A stretch of 64,000 nt of DNA. It comes from Pseudomonas arsenicoxydans (GTDB lineage: Bacteria > Pseudomonadota > Gammaproteobacteria > Pseudomonadales > Pseudomonadaceae). Each line of letters starts with the position of its first letter. Within the stretch, counting starts at the first letter, position 1. Below the pieces are notes generated by a model. That model did no database searches, was not told the origin of the DNA, and worked only from the letters and a program-made list of their open reading frames with translations. Positions 35,979-45,700 of the stretch are shown piece by piece. Where the stretch lies: the NCBI RefSeq assembly GCF_006438915.1, contig NZ_RCZE01000012.1:124001-188000 (forward strand), given 5' to 3'. The translations under genes and the position numbers were made by a program.

Positions 35979-36153
35979 GGGTCACTCCTCAAGCGAAAAA
36001 CATAAAGGGCGCAGCCGGAGTAATCACGGCTGATAAGACCTGTAGTTTTAGCTCCCCGGAGGTTACCCAACAAACGACCTTTAAGAGCGATATCATTCCG
36101 TTTATTCATGCTGCGAATTGCTGGTAAGAAAGAAACAAGAAAAAGGACTACCC

Positions 36154-37059
36154 ATGCTGAATAAACGCTACCTGCCGTCGATCACAGCACTGCAGTGTTT
36201 CGAGGCCGTGACCCGGCATTTAAGCTTCACTCGGGCCGCCGAAGAGCTGAACCTGACCCAGAGCGCGGTCAGTAAACAGGTCGCGCAACTTGAAGAATTG
36301 TTGCAGCACCTGTTGTTCCGCCGTGTGCGCCGCCGCCTGCAAATGACCCCGGCCGGTGATTTGTACCTGGTTGAAGTCAGAAAAATCCTCACCCAAGTCG
36401 AGATGTCGACCCATTACCTGCGCTCCTACGGCGGTGAAACCGAAGTCTTGCGCGTTTCGACCCCGCCGACGTTCGGTGCACGCTGGCTGGTGCCCCGCTT
36501 GAAAGGCTGGCGCCTGCGCCATCCTTCGATCCATCTGGACCTGTGCAGCGAGCAGGAAGCCGACGATTTATTGCAAGGTCGCAGCGACCTGGCGTTCTAT
36601 TTCGGCCAAGGCTCACGGCCCGGCACCGAATGCCTGAAGCTGTTCGGCGAGGAACTGGTGCCGGTTTGCGCGCCTGGGAGCCTCCCCGACAAGCCGTTCA
36701 CCGACCCGACGCAACTCACCGACCTGGTCCTGCTGCAAAACGCTTCCCGCCCGCAGGCCTGGCACGACTGGTTCGACAGTCAGGGCTACCACACCGAACA
36801 CAGCTACCACGGCCCGCGTTTTGAAACCTTCTACATGTGCATCCGCGCCGCTCAGGTCGGATGCGGTGTGGCGCTCCTGCCAAGGTTTTTGGTGGAAGAG
36901 GAATTGGCCGACGGCAAACTGGTCATCCCCTGGAAACATGCGATGCCGAGCTCGGATGCCTATTACCTGGCGTATCCCGAGCATTCGGCGGAAGTGCCCA
37001 AGGTGCGGGATTTTGTGAAATGGATGCTGGAGCAGATTGATAGCCCGGACCTGTCATAG
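36154..37059 (+). CDS. LysR family regulator next to amaB
   Basis: A 301-residue LysR regulator of the GcvA-like subgroup. The winged helix (L-S-F-T-R-A-A-E-E-L-N-L-T-Q-S-A-V-S-K-Q) is at about 22-42. ATG at 36154 is chosen because AAAAGGA lies seven bases before it. It is divergent from amaB with about 175 bases between starts, the same arrangement as in P. putida, so control of amaB/amaA by a lysine-route intermediate is a reasonable inference. Confidence 0.88.
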   Translation: MLNKRYLPSITALQCFEAVTRHLSFTRAAEELNLTQSAVSKQVAQLEELLQHLLFRRVRRRLQMTPAGDLYLVEVRKILTQVEMSTHYLRSYGGETEVLRVSTPPTFGARWLVPRLKGWRLRHPSIHLDLCSEQEADDLLQGRSDLAFYFGQGSRPGTECLKLFGEELVPVCAPGSLPDKPFTDPTQLTDLVLLQNASRPQAWHDWFDSQGYHTEHSYHGPRFETFYMCIRAAQVGCGVALLPRFLVEEELADGKLVIPWKHAMPSSDAYYLAYPEHSAEVPKVRDFVKWMLEQIDSPDLS

Positions 37060-37080
37060 CATTGAGCCATGCGCCATCCC

Positions 37081-37137
37081 TGTGGCGAGGGGGCTTGTCG
37101 GAATGCCGCATCACCCCGTCGGGTCGCACAGCGGCCC
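37081..37137. repeat. Decayed second-type intergenic repeat
   Basis: The left arm TGTGGCGAGGGGGCTTGTCG is recognisable and GCCGCATCACCCCGTCGGGT may be remnant inner hairpin, but the right arm is missing. It follows the LysR stop. Confidence 0.6.
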
Positions 37138-37176
37138 TTTAAACGGCCAACCCGGTTTTCCAGGCTCATTGCGGCC

Positions 37177-37986
37177 TTACGAAATAACAAAGAGCCCGTC
37201 AACAACGCGGGTCTGCGCGAGGCGCCCGCGTAGATCATCATCTATGACGGGATCATCCTTACTGTAAAGCCGCACCTTGCGAAACGCATCGATTCGATTG
37301 ACCTCCTGACCGAGATATTCCCAAACAACACGCGAACATGCCGGAGTGCGGTGGTCTGCAGCGGAAACGCCCATTTTCAAACCGTTGAGTCGAGTAATGC
37401 AGCTTTTGAAGCTAGGAATAAGGATGGTTTGGCTGATTTCGTTGGACGTCAGAGACTCATAATCGATGAGAAACATTCGATCCTGTAAATAGTAGGCGAC
37501 CCCCACATACCGATACTGCTCATATTCCTCTTCCACGCCGGCTATTTGTAAACGTTCATTCCGCTCGTACACAAACTGCTGATCTTCTTCATATACATGT
37601 ACCAAAGCGCAAATAATAGAACCAGGCTCTGTCATCGCGTGGTAATACTCGTAGTAGTACCCGGTGTAGGCTTTTAGATGGGAGGAGGACTGTTGACGAA
37701 GGTGTTGAATTATTCGTTCCGGCGCCGACACCTCGCGCGAAGGGGTCACCAGCCTTGTCTTGCCACCAATAAGACTGACGAACTGATCTGTTGGCAACCC
37801 AATTTCGAATTCCTCCACTCCGAAAAAATCACAAATCCGCTTCAGATTAAAAGCCGTGGGAATGTTACTCCCACACAGGTATTTGTTGAATTGCCCACGA
37901 TTAATCCGAAGCTTCCTACAGACTTCAGCGACAGATCGGTAGTGACTACACAGCAGCCTTAAGTTAGCAGGTAGAAAATCACGCAT
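37177..37986 (-). CDS. XRE-type helix-turn-helix regulator
   Basis: A 269-residue protein. Residues about 15-60 form a Cro/CI-type helix-turn-helix (S-V-A-E-V-C-R-K-L-R-I-N-R-G-Q-F-N-K-Y-L-C-G). The remaining 200 residues are a beta-rich putative sensor with no family that I recognise. It is divergent from an alanine/glycine:cation symporter gene, and two perfect inverted repeats lie between them, so it probably regulates that transporter. Confidence 0.75.
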   Translation of the reverse strand: MRDFLPANLRLLCSHYRSVAEVCRKLRINRGQFNKYLCGSNIPTAFNLKRICDFFGVEEFEIGLPTDQFVSLIGGKTRLVTPSREVSAPERIIQHLRQQSSSHLKAYTGYYYEYYHAMTEPGSIICALVHVYEEDQQFVYERNERLQIAGVEEEYEQYRYVGVAYYLQDRMFLIDYESLTSNEISQTILIPSFKSCITRLNGLKMGVSAADHRTPACSRVVWEYLGQEVNRIDAFRKVRLYSKDDPVIDDDLRGRLAQTRVVDGLFVIS

Positions 37987-38052
37987 ATCAATCCATTAAA
38001 ACAGCGTCAGAAGGCGCAACCATAGCAGCTACTCGCATCACATTTAAGCAAC

Positions 38053-38068
38053 TTGCGAAATTGCGCAA
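38053..38068. promoter_or_regulatory. Inverted repeat TTGCG-N6-CGCAA in divergent promoter
   Basis: TTGCG and CGCAA flank AAATTG, 67 bases upstream of the XRE gene start. The dyad suits a dimeric repressor, most simply the XRE protein beside it. Binding is not shown. Confidence 0.4.
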
Positions 38069-38094
38069 AATGATAGATGACCTGATATTACGAG

Positions 38095-38112
38095 TCCTGA
38101 AGGACTTCAGGA
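38095..38112. promoter_or_regulatory. Inverted repeat TCCTGAAG-GA-CTTCAGGA upstream of symporter
   Basis: A perfect eight-base dyad with a two-base centre lies 50 bases upstream of the symporter ATG. It is a good operator candidate; a short hairpin in the leader is the alternative reading. Confidence 0.45.
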
Positions 38113-38162
38113 TGTAACCCGCATCGATTCGCTAGCACTCTTAAAACAGCAAGGAGCTTTGA

Positions 38163-39620
38163 ATGCTTGACGTCATCAATGACTTTCTCTCTGGAAAGGT
38201 TTTGATACCTTTGGTTCTCGGACTTGGAACCTACTTCACCATCCGGTCGCGATTTGTACAGCTTCGATACTTTGCGCACATGATCACTGTGTTACGTGGC
38301 AGTTCGCACACTGGCGACAACCATTTGAGCTCATTGCAGGCGCTGACGCTCAGCCTGGCTGGACGGGTCGGAACCGGTAATATTGTGGGCGTCGGCATTG
38401 CAGTCAGCATGGGCGGTCCCGGTGCGGTGTTCTGGATGTGGATGACAGCCCTGCTGGGAATGTCGAGCAGCTTTTTCGAATGCTCACTGGGTCAACTCTA
38501 CAAACGCTGCGATGCAAATGGGCAATATCGTGGTGGCCCGTCCTGGTACATCCAGCATGGGCTGGGCAAACGCTGGCTCGGAACGATTGCTGCGGTCCTG
38601 CTGTTGGTGACTTTTGGGTTTGCTATCAATGGCCTTGAGTCTCATGCCGTATCGCACTCTCTCAACAATGCCTTTGGCTTATCTACGACTTGGTCTGGAC
38701 TAACGCTGTCGTTGTTGCTGTGCATAGTGTTTGTAGGCGGTATAAAGCGGATCGCGAAGGTAGCCGATCTATTAGTTCCGCTTAAAGTCATCGCCTACAT
38801 CTGCGTGACGCTTTACGTCATCCTGTTGCAAATCGACCAGGTCCCCGGCGTGCTGATCAGTATTGTCAAAAGCGCTTTCGGATTGGATCAAGCTTTGGGC
38901 GGGCTCGTCGGCAGCGCAATCATTATGGGGGTCAGGCGCGGTGTGTTCTCCAATGAAGCAGGACTGGGCAGTGCGCCTAACGTCGCTTCCACGGCGAAGA
39001 TTGCCCATCCGGTGGCTCAAGGCGTAGTGCAGGCGTTCAGTGTCTTCATCGATACCATCGTTATTTGCACGTGTACTGCGCTGATCATTTTGCTATCCGG
39101 TTTTTATACTCCCGGCTTCGAAGGTGACGGCATAGCGTTGGCACAAAATTCGCTGGCGGCGGTAGTAGGTGATTGGGGCCGGATGTTTATCAGTGTGGTA
39201 CTTGCACTGTTCGTGTTCACGGCAATGCTTTACAACTACTACTTGGGAGAAAACAGCTTACGATTCATCATTTCCGCACCTCGTAAATCATTAATTGCGT
39301 ACCGCATCCTGGTTTTGATACTTGTCTTTTGGGGTTCGGTTGAAGACCTCACTACGGTGCTCGCGTTTGCCGACATCACCATGACACTTCTGGCGTTGGT
39401 CAACCTCGTAGCGATGACATTGCTATTCAAAGTCTGTATGCGAATCTTGACCGATTACGATGACCAACGTCGCGCAGGAATCAAAAAGCCCGTTTTTGAC
39501 TCAAGTAAATTCACCGATCTGGACCTCGATTTTATGGCTTGGCCTGCGATAACGAATCCACTGCAACCGAAGAGCCCTGCCTGTACGGACCGGGGCCCAG
39601 CTAAATCTCAGGTCGCGTAA
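38163..39620 (+). CDS. Alanine/glycine:cation symporter (AGCS family)
   Basis: A 485-residue inner-membrane protein with about ten or eleven helices. The AGCS signature G-R-V-G-T-G-N-I-V-G-V is near residue 66, followed by G-G-P-G-A-V-F-W-M-W and G-G-P-S-W-Y-I. The later F-S-N-E-A-G-L-G-S-A motif, which is part of the cation site, is also intact. Family members take up alanine or glycine with Na+ or H+. It is controlled in all likelihood by the divergent XRE regulator. Confidence 0.92.
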   Translation: MLDVINDFLSGKVLIPLVLGLGTYFTIRSRFVQLRYFAHMITVLRGSSHTGDNHLSSLQALTLSLAGRVGTGNIVGVGIAVSMGGPGAVFWMWMTALLGMSSSFFECSLGQLYKRCDANGQYRGGPSWYIQHGLGKRWLGTIAAVLLLVTFGFAINGLESHAVSHSLNNAFGLSTTWSGLTLSLLLCIVFVGGIKRIAKVADLLVPLKVIAYICVTLYVILLQIDQVPGVLISIVKSAFGLDQALGGLVGSAIIMGVRRGVFSNEAGLGSAPNVASTAKIAHPVAQGVVQAFSVFIDTIVICTCTALIILLSGFYTPGFEGDGIALAQNSLAAVVGDWGRMFISVVLALFVFTAMLYNYYLGENSLRFIISAPRKSLIAYRILVLILVFWGSVEDLTTVLAFADITMTLLALVNLVAMTLLFKVCMRILTDYDDQRRAGIKKPVFDSSKFTDLDLDFMAWPAITNPLQPKSPACTDRGPAKSQVA

Positions 39621-39749
39621 ATTCCGAATGAACTCTGAGCCATTGCGTTTCAGCGGTGGTTCAGCCGTTAAGCAATGCCCTGACACCATAATCTCCCACT
39701 AATAAAAAACTCGCGCCTTTAACCCCTCGCGCGCTCTAGGAGTTCGTCT

Positions 39750-40007
39750 GTGAATCGCTATCAACCGCTTAAAGCCAGCGCATCAACCACCCCAATTTTT
39801 TATATAGACACGCATGCCGCCCCCCATCTGTTGTTTGAAGATGCCTGCTTCAGAATACGTGCTGCCACTGGTCTTTTAGAGGCGCTGACGTCTGTAACCG
39901 TTAAACATACTAATGATGCTGACTTTTTCCGGTTGATACTTCCAGCCTACTTATTGCTACAGGACGGTGTCGACGCGCTGGATCAAATAACATTTAAAGG
40001 ACTGTAG
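39750..40007 (+). CDS. DUF3077-like small protein
   Basis: An 85-residue protein of a type common in Pseudomonas (DUF3077) and of unknown function. The conserved centre is L-F-E-D-A-C-F-R-I-R-A-A-T-G-L-L-E-A-L. The GTG start is supported by TAGGAG eight bases upstream. The next gene starts three bases after its stop, so the two are co-transcribed. Confidence 0.72.
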   Translation: MNRYQPLKASASTTPIFYIDTHAAPHLLFEDACFRIRAATGLLEALTSVTVKHTNDADFFRLILPAYLLLQDGVDALDQITFKGL

Positions 40008-40010
40008 ATC

Positions 40011-40202
40011 ATGGCCAGATCAGCGACCCCTGAAATGATAAAAGCAGCCTTGATAAAAGCGATTGAAACAGGGCTTATTCCTCGTCACTCCCACCTTGAC
40101 GCCTATTTAAAAAGTTGGGATAACCTGGCGCTCGTCATCCAGGCAGCGCTTGAGGCAACTGACAAATCACTGGTGCTTGTTTTAAAGGCTGGTCACCAGT
40201 GA
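40011..40202 (+). CDS. Small hypothetical protein
   Basis: A 63-residue protein, mostly helical and amphipathic, not recognised. It starts three bases after the DUF3077-like gene and is likely translated from the same mRNA. The residues S-A-T-P-E-M-I-K-A-A-L at its start suggest a small cytosolic protein. Confidence 0.6.
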   Translation: MARSATPEMIKAALIKAIETGLIPRHSHLDAYLKSWDNLALVIQAALEATDKSLVLVLKAGHQ

Positions 40203-40324
40203 TTGATCCGTCATGAACAGAAAAAACTGGTAATCCCCACCCTTGTTATGCGCCACTAGCCCCATTCATTGAAACAGCTGCAACGTCGCCGCCAAGGGGC
40301 GCGGCCAGCCCGGAGAACCCCGTT

Positions 40325-41188
40325 ATGAGCGAGAGCGTGTTTGGCGATCGCATCGTGCAGAACCTGCTCGACACCGACTTCTACAAACTGACGATGATGC
40401 AGGCGGTGCTGCACAACTACCCGAACGTCGAAGTCGAATGGGAGTTTCGTTGCCGCAACAGTGAAGATTTGCGCCCGTACCTGGCGGAGGTCCGTTTCCA
40501 GATCGAGCGCCTGGCGGAGCTGAGCCTGAGCGCTGATCAGTTGGGTTTTCTGGAGCGCATCAGCTTTCTGAAGCCGGATTTCCTGCGGTTTCTCGGGCTG
40601 TTCCGCTTCAACCTACGCTACATCCACACCGGCATCGAAAACGGCGAGTTGTTCATCCGCCTGCGCGGACCGTGGCTGCATGTGATTCTGTTCGAAGTGC
40701 CGCTGCTGGCGATTGTCAGTGAAGTGCGCAACCGTTATCGCTACCGGGAAATCGTCCTGGAACAGGCGCGCGAACAGCTGTACCGCAAGTTCGACTGGCT
40801 GACCGCCAACGCCAGCAGCGACGAATTGTCCGAGTTGCAGGTCGCCGATTTCGGCACGCGCCGTCGCTTTTCGTACCGCGTGCAGGAAGAAGTGGTGAAC
40901 GTGCTCAAGCACGACTTCCCCGGGCGCTTCGTCGGCACCAGCAACGTGCACCTGTCCCGGGAACTGGACATGAAACCGCTGGGCACCATGGCCCACGAAT
41001 GGATCATGGCCCACCAGCAACTGGGGCCGCGGCTGATCGACAGTCAAATTGCCGCGCTCGACTGCTGGGTGCGTGAGTACCGTGGCCTGCTGGGGATCGC
41101 CCTGACAGACTGCATCACCATGGATGCCTTCCTCGGTGATTTCGATCTGTTTTTCGCCAAGCTTTTCGACGGCCTGCGCCATGATTAG
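40325..41188 (+). pseudogene. pncB: Nicotinate phosphoribosyltransferase, truncated by island insertion
   Basis: The first 287 of about 400 residues of PncB, which joins nicotinate to PRPP in NAD salvage. The phosphorylated histidine is kept (His224 in T-M-A-H-E-W). The frame follows PncB to G-L-R-H-D and then stops at TAG, whereas the family continues S-G-D-P; R-H-D-S-G-D is a PRPP-binding motif. The last third, including the rest of this motif, is missing and foreign DNA begins. GGAGAA precedes the ATG. Without its 3' part the product is unlikely to be active. The missing piece should lie at the far end of the island, outside this window. Confidence 0.88.
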
Positions 41189-41327
41189 TTATCCCCATCT
41201 CAACTCCTAAAAATCCATGAAATAGCCTTCCCTTTTTTTTAAGAAGAAATATCCCTCTCAAAATTCGCTCAAAAAAAATCCAGCAAAATCTCAACTGCAG
41301 TCTAGAGTTACCCCTGCCAAGTACAAA

Positions 41328-41340
41328 AACTCTAAGAGTT
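41328..41340. promoter_or_regulatory. Palindrome AACTCT-A-AGAGTT upstream of the recombinase operon
   Basis: A perfect 13-base dyad lies 14 bases before the GmtY start codon, where a repressor would block the operon. It overlaps the place for a ribosome site, and TCTAGAG occurs about 30 bases earlier. The regulator is unknown. Confidence 0.4.
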
Positions 41341-41354
41341 CGTGTCGGGGTCTC

Positions 41355-42749
41355 ATGAGAATCTTCTTTGAATCATCTCATCGCGAATACAGAACGATCA
41401 TCGGTAATGCGACAGGGCTGTTAGCTGTGTTGCCTGTGGTGATCACAGATCATGGTTTACTCGATCAGTTCGTCCGCTACATTTATCTCAACCGGCGCAA
41501 GAGCCGCTCATGGCAAGATGCTGCCGTGCTTTCGATTCAATTGCTGCTCGATTTTATGGTGGCGAATCAAGGCTTCTTCGAGAAGCCGCAAGCGCTGTTC
41601 ACAGAGTTTTCGAATGCTCTTTTTACAGGGACGGTCGAAGGTCGTCGTGATCCATCAGGACTGTACTGGCAGGCAAGACAACCAGTCGACGCCCAGAAAA
41701 TAATCGGCCACATCACCCGATTTACGGACTGGCTCGCAAAGGTTAATGATAAATCCGACCTTCAGCTCAACCCTTGGCGAGAGGCGACGCGACATGAGCA
41801 GCGGCTGAATTGGGCTGCTTATTCGCATCGCAGAGACAACGCCTTTCTCTCTCACCTGTTCCGTGAAGATCCTCAAACCGATCAGTCCAGAGAGGTTCGG
41901 GTTCTAGGCTTACCAACGGAAGATCAGACCCCGCCTAAAACCTTTCCTGAAGAAAAATTGAGCTTGTTACTCAATGATGGTTTTCGCAGGAAGACCAGGG
42001 ATGGGCGCGGGCCGATAAATCTTCGCAATGTCCTCATAACATGGCTAATGCATTACGGAAGTTTGCGTCTTTGTGAAGCACTTTCGCTGTGGAGTGACGA
42101 CGTTAAACTTGAGAACGGTGAAGTCATCGTGCGTGTCTATCACCCGGAAAACGGGCTAGCCCCTGACGAAAAGTCCAATCGAGCGGTTTACCTACAAAAT
42201 CGCTTTGGATTGCTACCTCGCAACCGGCTGGTCAAAGCAACTGACCCACTTTTTCTCGGATGGAAAAACCCGCTCATCACCGATAAAGCTCGCAACTGCT
42301 TCGAGGTATATTTCTTTCCGCGTGAAGCTGGGTTGATGTTCGCTCAACTCTGGCGCGACTATCACTTGAAACAGCGGGTTAAACCGAAACCAGGCACCGA
42401 GCATCCATACGCGTTCACTAACCAACATGGCCAGCCCTACTCACATCGAATGTTTCGCAAAGCACATGAGCTTGCGGTCAACCGGATTGGTCTGGCGTAT
42501 GGAAAAATCCTTGGTACTACTCCGCACGGTCACCGTCATGCATATGGACGGCGCATGGAAGCGGCTGGAGCTTCAAAAATCCAAATCAAAAATGGCATGC
42601 ACCACAAGTCTCTTTCGTCGAGCGACGTATACACGCAACCGACATCTACAGACATCCGCAATCGCATGACCGAACTAGAAGCGCGGCTTGATGAAAAGCA
42701 CAGGGTCGTCCAGATTCTAGACCTCGGAGTGAGTGAGAGTGATGGTTAG
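41355..42749 (+). CDS. gmtY: Tyrosine recombinase, GmtY-like (Gamma-Mobile-Trio)
   Basis: A 464-residue tyrosine recombinase. The catalytic set is readable: Arg238 in G-S-L-R-L-C-E-A, the H-x-x-R box His391-Gly-His-Arg394, His416/417 and the nucleophile Tyr426 in D-V-Y-T-Q. A helical N-terminal DNA-binding region precedes it. Its place as first of three coupled genes, followed by a much longer repeat-bearing recombinase and a small basic protein, fits the Gamma-Mobile-Trio module as I recall it. It would cut and join the element ends. Its stop overlaps the next start by eight bases. Confidence 0.82.
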   Translation: MRIFFESSHREYRTIIGNATGLLAVLPVVITDHGLLDQFVRYIYLNRRKSRSWQDAAVLSIQLLLDFMVANQGFFEKPQALFTEFSNALFTGTVEGRRDPSGLYWQARQPVDAQKIIGHITRFTDWLAKVNDKSDLQLNPWREATRHEQRLNWAAYSHRRDNAFLSHLFREDPQTDQSREVRVLGLPTEDQTPPKTFPEEKLSLLLNDGFRRKTRDGRGPINLRNVLITWLMHYGSLRLCEALSLWSDDVKLENGEVIVRVYHPENGLAPDEKSNRAVYLQNRFGLLPRNRLVKATDPLFLGWKNPLITDKARNCFEVYFFPREAGLMFAQLWRDYHLKQRVKPKPGTEHPYAFTNQHGQPYSHRMFRKAHELAVNRIGLAYGKILGTTPHGHRHAYGRRMEAAGASKIQIKNGMHHKSLSSSDVYTQPTSTDIRNRMTELEARLDEKHRVVQILDLGVSESDG

Positions 42750-45700
42750 GAAGAACACAACGCTTTACACCTACCCCGAAGCTAAGGTAGCTGTCCTGGC
42801 ACTTGGCGTCGAAGACAGTAGAGACTACAGAGTTCGTCGTCGGGAAGACCCGAGATTACCTTACGCCCCCTTTAAATACTACGCAGGCATCGGTTGGACG
42901 AACTGGTTCGAATTTCTCGGAAAGAATAAGCCCGATCTATATTCAACCTACGTCGAAGCTCAGATAGCTGTCCTTGCACTGGGAATCAAGGACTCGCCTG
43001 ATTACAAAACTCGCCATGGGCAAGACCCTCGGCTGCCTACAATGCCCTCTATATTCTATGCCGATGTCGGTTGGACTGATTGGTTCGATTTTCTGGGGAA
43101 GAAAAAGCCCGATCTATATTCAATCTATGTCGATGCGCGGGCGGCGGCGCAGGAATTGGGCATTAAAACCCAGTCTGAGTACTACTCTCGCTATCGGGAA
43201 GACCCGAGATTACCTTCCGCGCCCGAAGAACGCTACGCCGAGGTCGGCTGGACGAACTGGTTCGATTTTCTGGGAAAGAAAAAGCCCGCCCCATATGCAA
43301 CCTATAACGATGCGCGAACGGCGGCGCAGGAATTGGCCATTAAACATCAAACGGAGTACACCTCTCGCTATCGGGAAGACCCGAGACTGCCTTTTGCTCC
43401 CTCTCAATGCTACGCCGGTGTCGGCTGGACGAACTGGATCGAGTTTCTGGGAGAGAAAAAGCCCGATCCATATTCAACCTATATTGAAGCGCGGGCGGCG
43501 GCTCGAGAATTGGGCATTAAACATAAAACCGACTACAAAAATCGCCATCGGCAAGACCAGAGATTGCCTTCCGCTCCCGCTCAATGCTACGAAGGTGTCG
43601 GTTGGACGAACTGGTTAGATTTTTTGGGGAGTAATACACCCAACCTCTACCCGACCTACGCCGAAGCTCAGGCGGCCGTCCTGGCACTTGGCATTAATGA
43701 GTCCCGTGACTACCAAACTCGCCATCGGCAAGACCCGAGACTGCCTACATTTCCCCATAACTTCTATGTCGGTGTCGGTTGGACTGACTGGTTCGAGTTT
43801 CTGGGGAAAGAAAAGCCCGAACCATATTCAACCTATGCTGAAGCGCGGGCGGCGGTCAAGCAGTTGGGTATCAAACATCAAATTGACTACATAAATCGCC
43901 ATCGGCAAGACCCGAGACTGCCTTCCGCCCCTTTACAACGCTACGCCGCTATCGGCTGGACGAGCTGGTTCGAGTTTTTAGGGGGGAGCACACCCGACAT
44001 CTACCCGACCTACGACGAAGCTAAGGCAGCTGTCCTGGCACTTTGCATCAACGACGGTAGAGACTACAAAACTCGCCGTCGGCAAGACCCGAGGTTGCCT
44101 GCCGTACCCTATCAGTTCTATGCCAATAAAGGCTGGAAGGATTGGTACGATTTTCTGGGAAACAAGTCTTTTTATACCTACGAGGAGGCACAGGCAGCAG
44201 CCCAAGGGCTTGGCATCAAATCCGGCAACGAATATTTTTCTCGTTATAGAGAAGATCCGAGGCTGCCCTCCACCCCCAAAAAAATCTATGCCCATGCAGG
44301 TTGGACTGACTGGCACCAGTTCCTCGATAAGGCAAATCACACCTACACCTACGCCGAGGCGCAGGAGGTTTGTCGGGCGCTGGGTTTAAAGTCTAGTGTT
44401 GATTACACCGCACGCTATCGGGAAGATCCGAAATTACCTGGCAGCCCTCACCATTTCTACGGAAAAGCAGGTTGGACAGACTGGTATGAATTTTTAGGTA
44501 AGGAAAAGTCGCCTTGGCATACTTATGCCGAGGCGCGATCAGTGTGTCAGGATCTAGGCATAAAAACTGTGAAGGAATATAGCGCCCGCTATCGTGAAGA
44601 CTCAAGGCTATATTCTAACCCTGAACAGTTATATGCCAATTCTGGCTGGACAGACTGGTATACATTCTTGGGTTCTGATAAGCCTACAGACTGTTCATCA
44701 GACTACCCGAATATATTAGCCGATGTTGAACGCTGGCTGAAGACACAAACGGCAATCCCAAACAAAAGAACGGCCATCAAAATCTTCTTGAATGGCTATG
44801 TTAACCCTCTGGAGTTACCCGACAACTCTAAATTTTTTTTACTTCGAACCAATCCTTTTAGCACCACAGTCTACACCCAACTGATCGAAAGCCTGGCCCC
44901 TTCCAGCAAACAGACCACTCACAGCTCACTCGAGGGATTCTTTCAATGGTTGCTGGATGCAGATTGCACTGATGAGGACAATGACGAGCGCATCGTACTC
45001 CAAGAATATCGCAATCCCTTATCGACTATCCTGGCTGGGTACTCAGACAGTCTACAAAGAGATCGGCCCTCTCAGTCAACCAAGCCTCCGCTTGGTTACG
45101 AATACATCCTCCGCGCACGAAATTTTTTAGTGCCCAACAGTGAAGCTGCCTTGCTGACAAGGCCAACGTTGAGTGATTTGCCCCACCTCCAAGACTTCTT
45201 CGACTCCCGCATTGATTGGATGAATGTTGATGAGTCGAAAATTGATCGCAGCGATACGAATTGCATCTGGCGTAAAGTTCAAACAAGTGAACCAACTCCC
45301 GACGGTAAGCGTCAACCGATTGAGCAATACCAAATTTGGTCGCCTGCACGTTTTATCGCCCTCTACACCTTGTTGCGCTTTCCACTACGAGGGCAACAAA
45401 TTTTGTGGCTCGACAGCGGGGAGGCGGATAGCGAAATTGCAGCCCTAAACGCCGATGGTTCGATTCGGTGGGAGAAGAATACAGGCCCTATGGTACGTAG
45501 GGTGAGAAAGACACGACGCCCCCCACAAGCAGCTGTCCAGCGTGGTAACAAAGATGCCCCTAAACTTTTTGTAACTACCAACAAAACAGGCCGCACCGCA
45601 GGCGGGTATCACGTCGACTGGATTCCGGACGATCTAATGTATTGGTTCTTGCTTCTGCGCGATTGGCAGGCCAAATACAATACCCTTACCGACCCAACGC

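Noticed and set aside
41189..41354. tRNA-type attachment site at the island's left end
   Set aside because: No tRNA or tRNA fragment is seen; the break is inside pncB.
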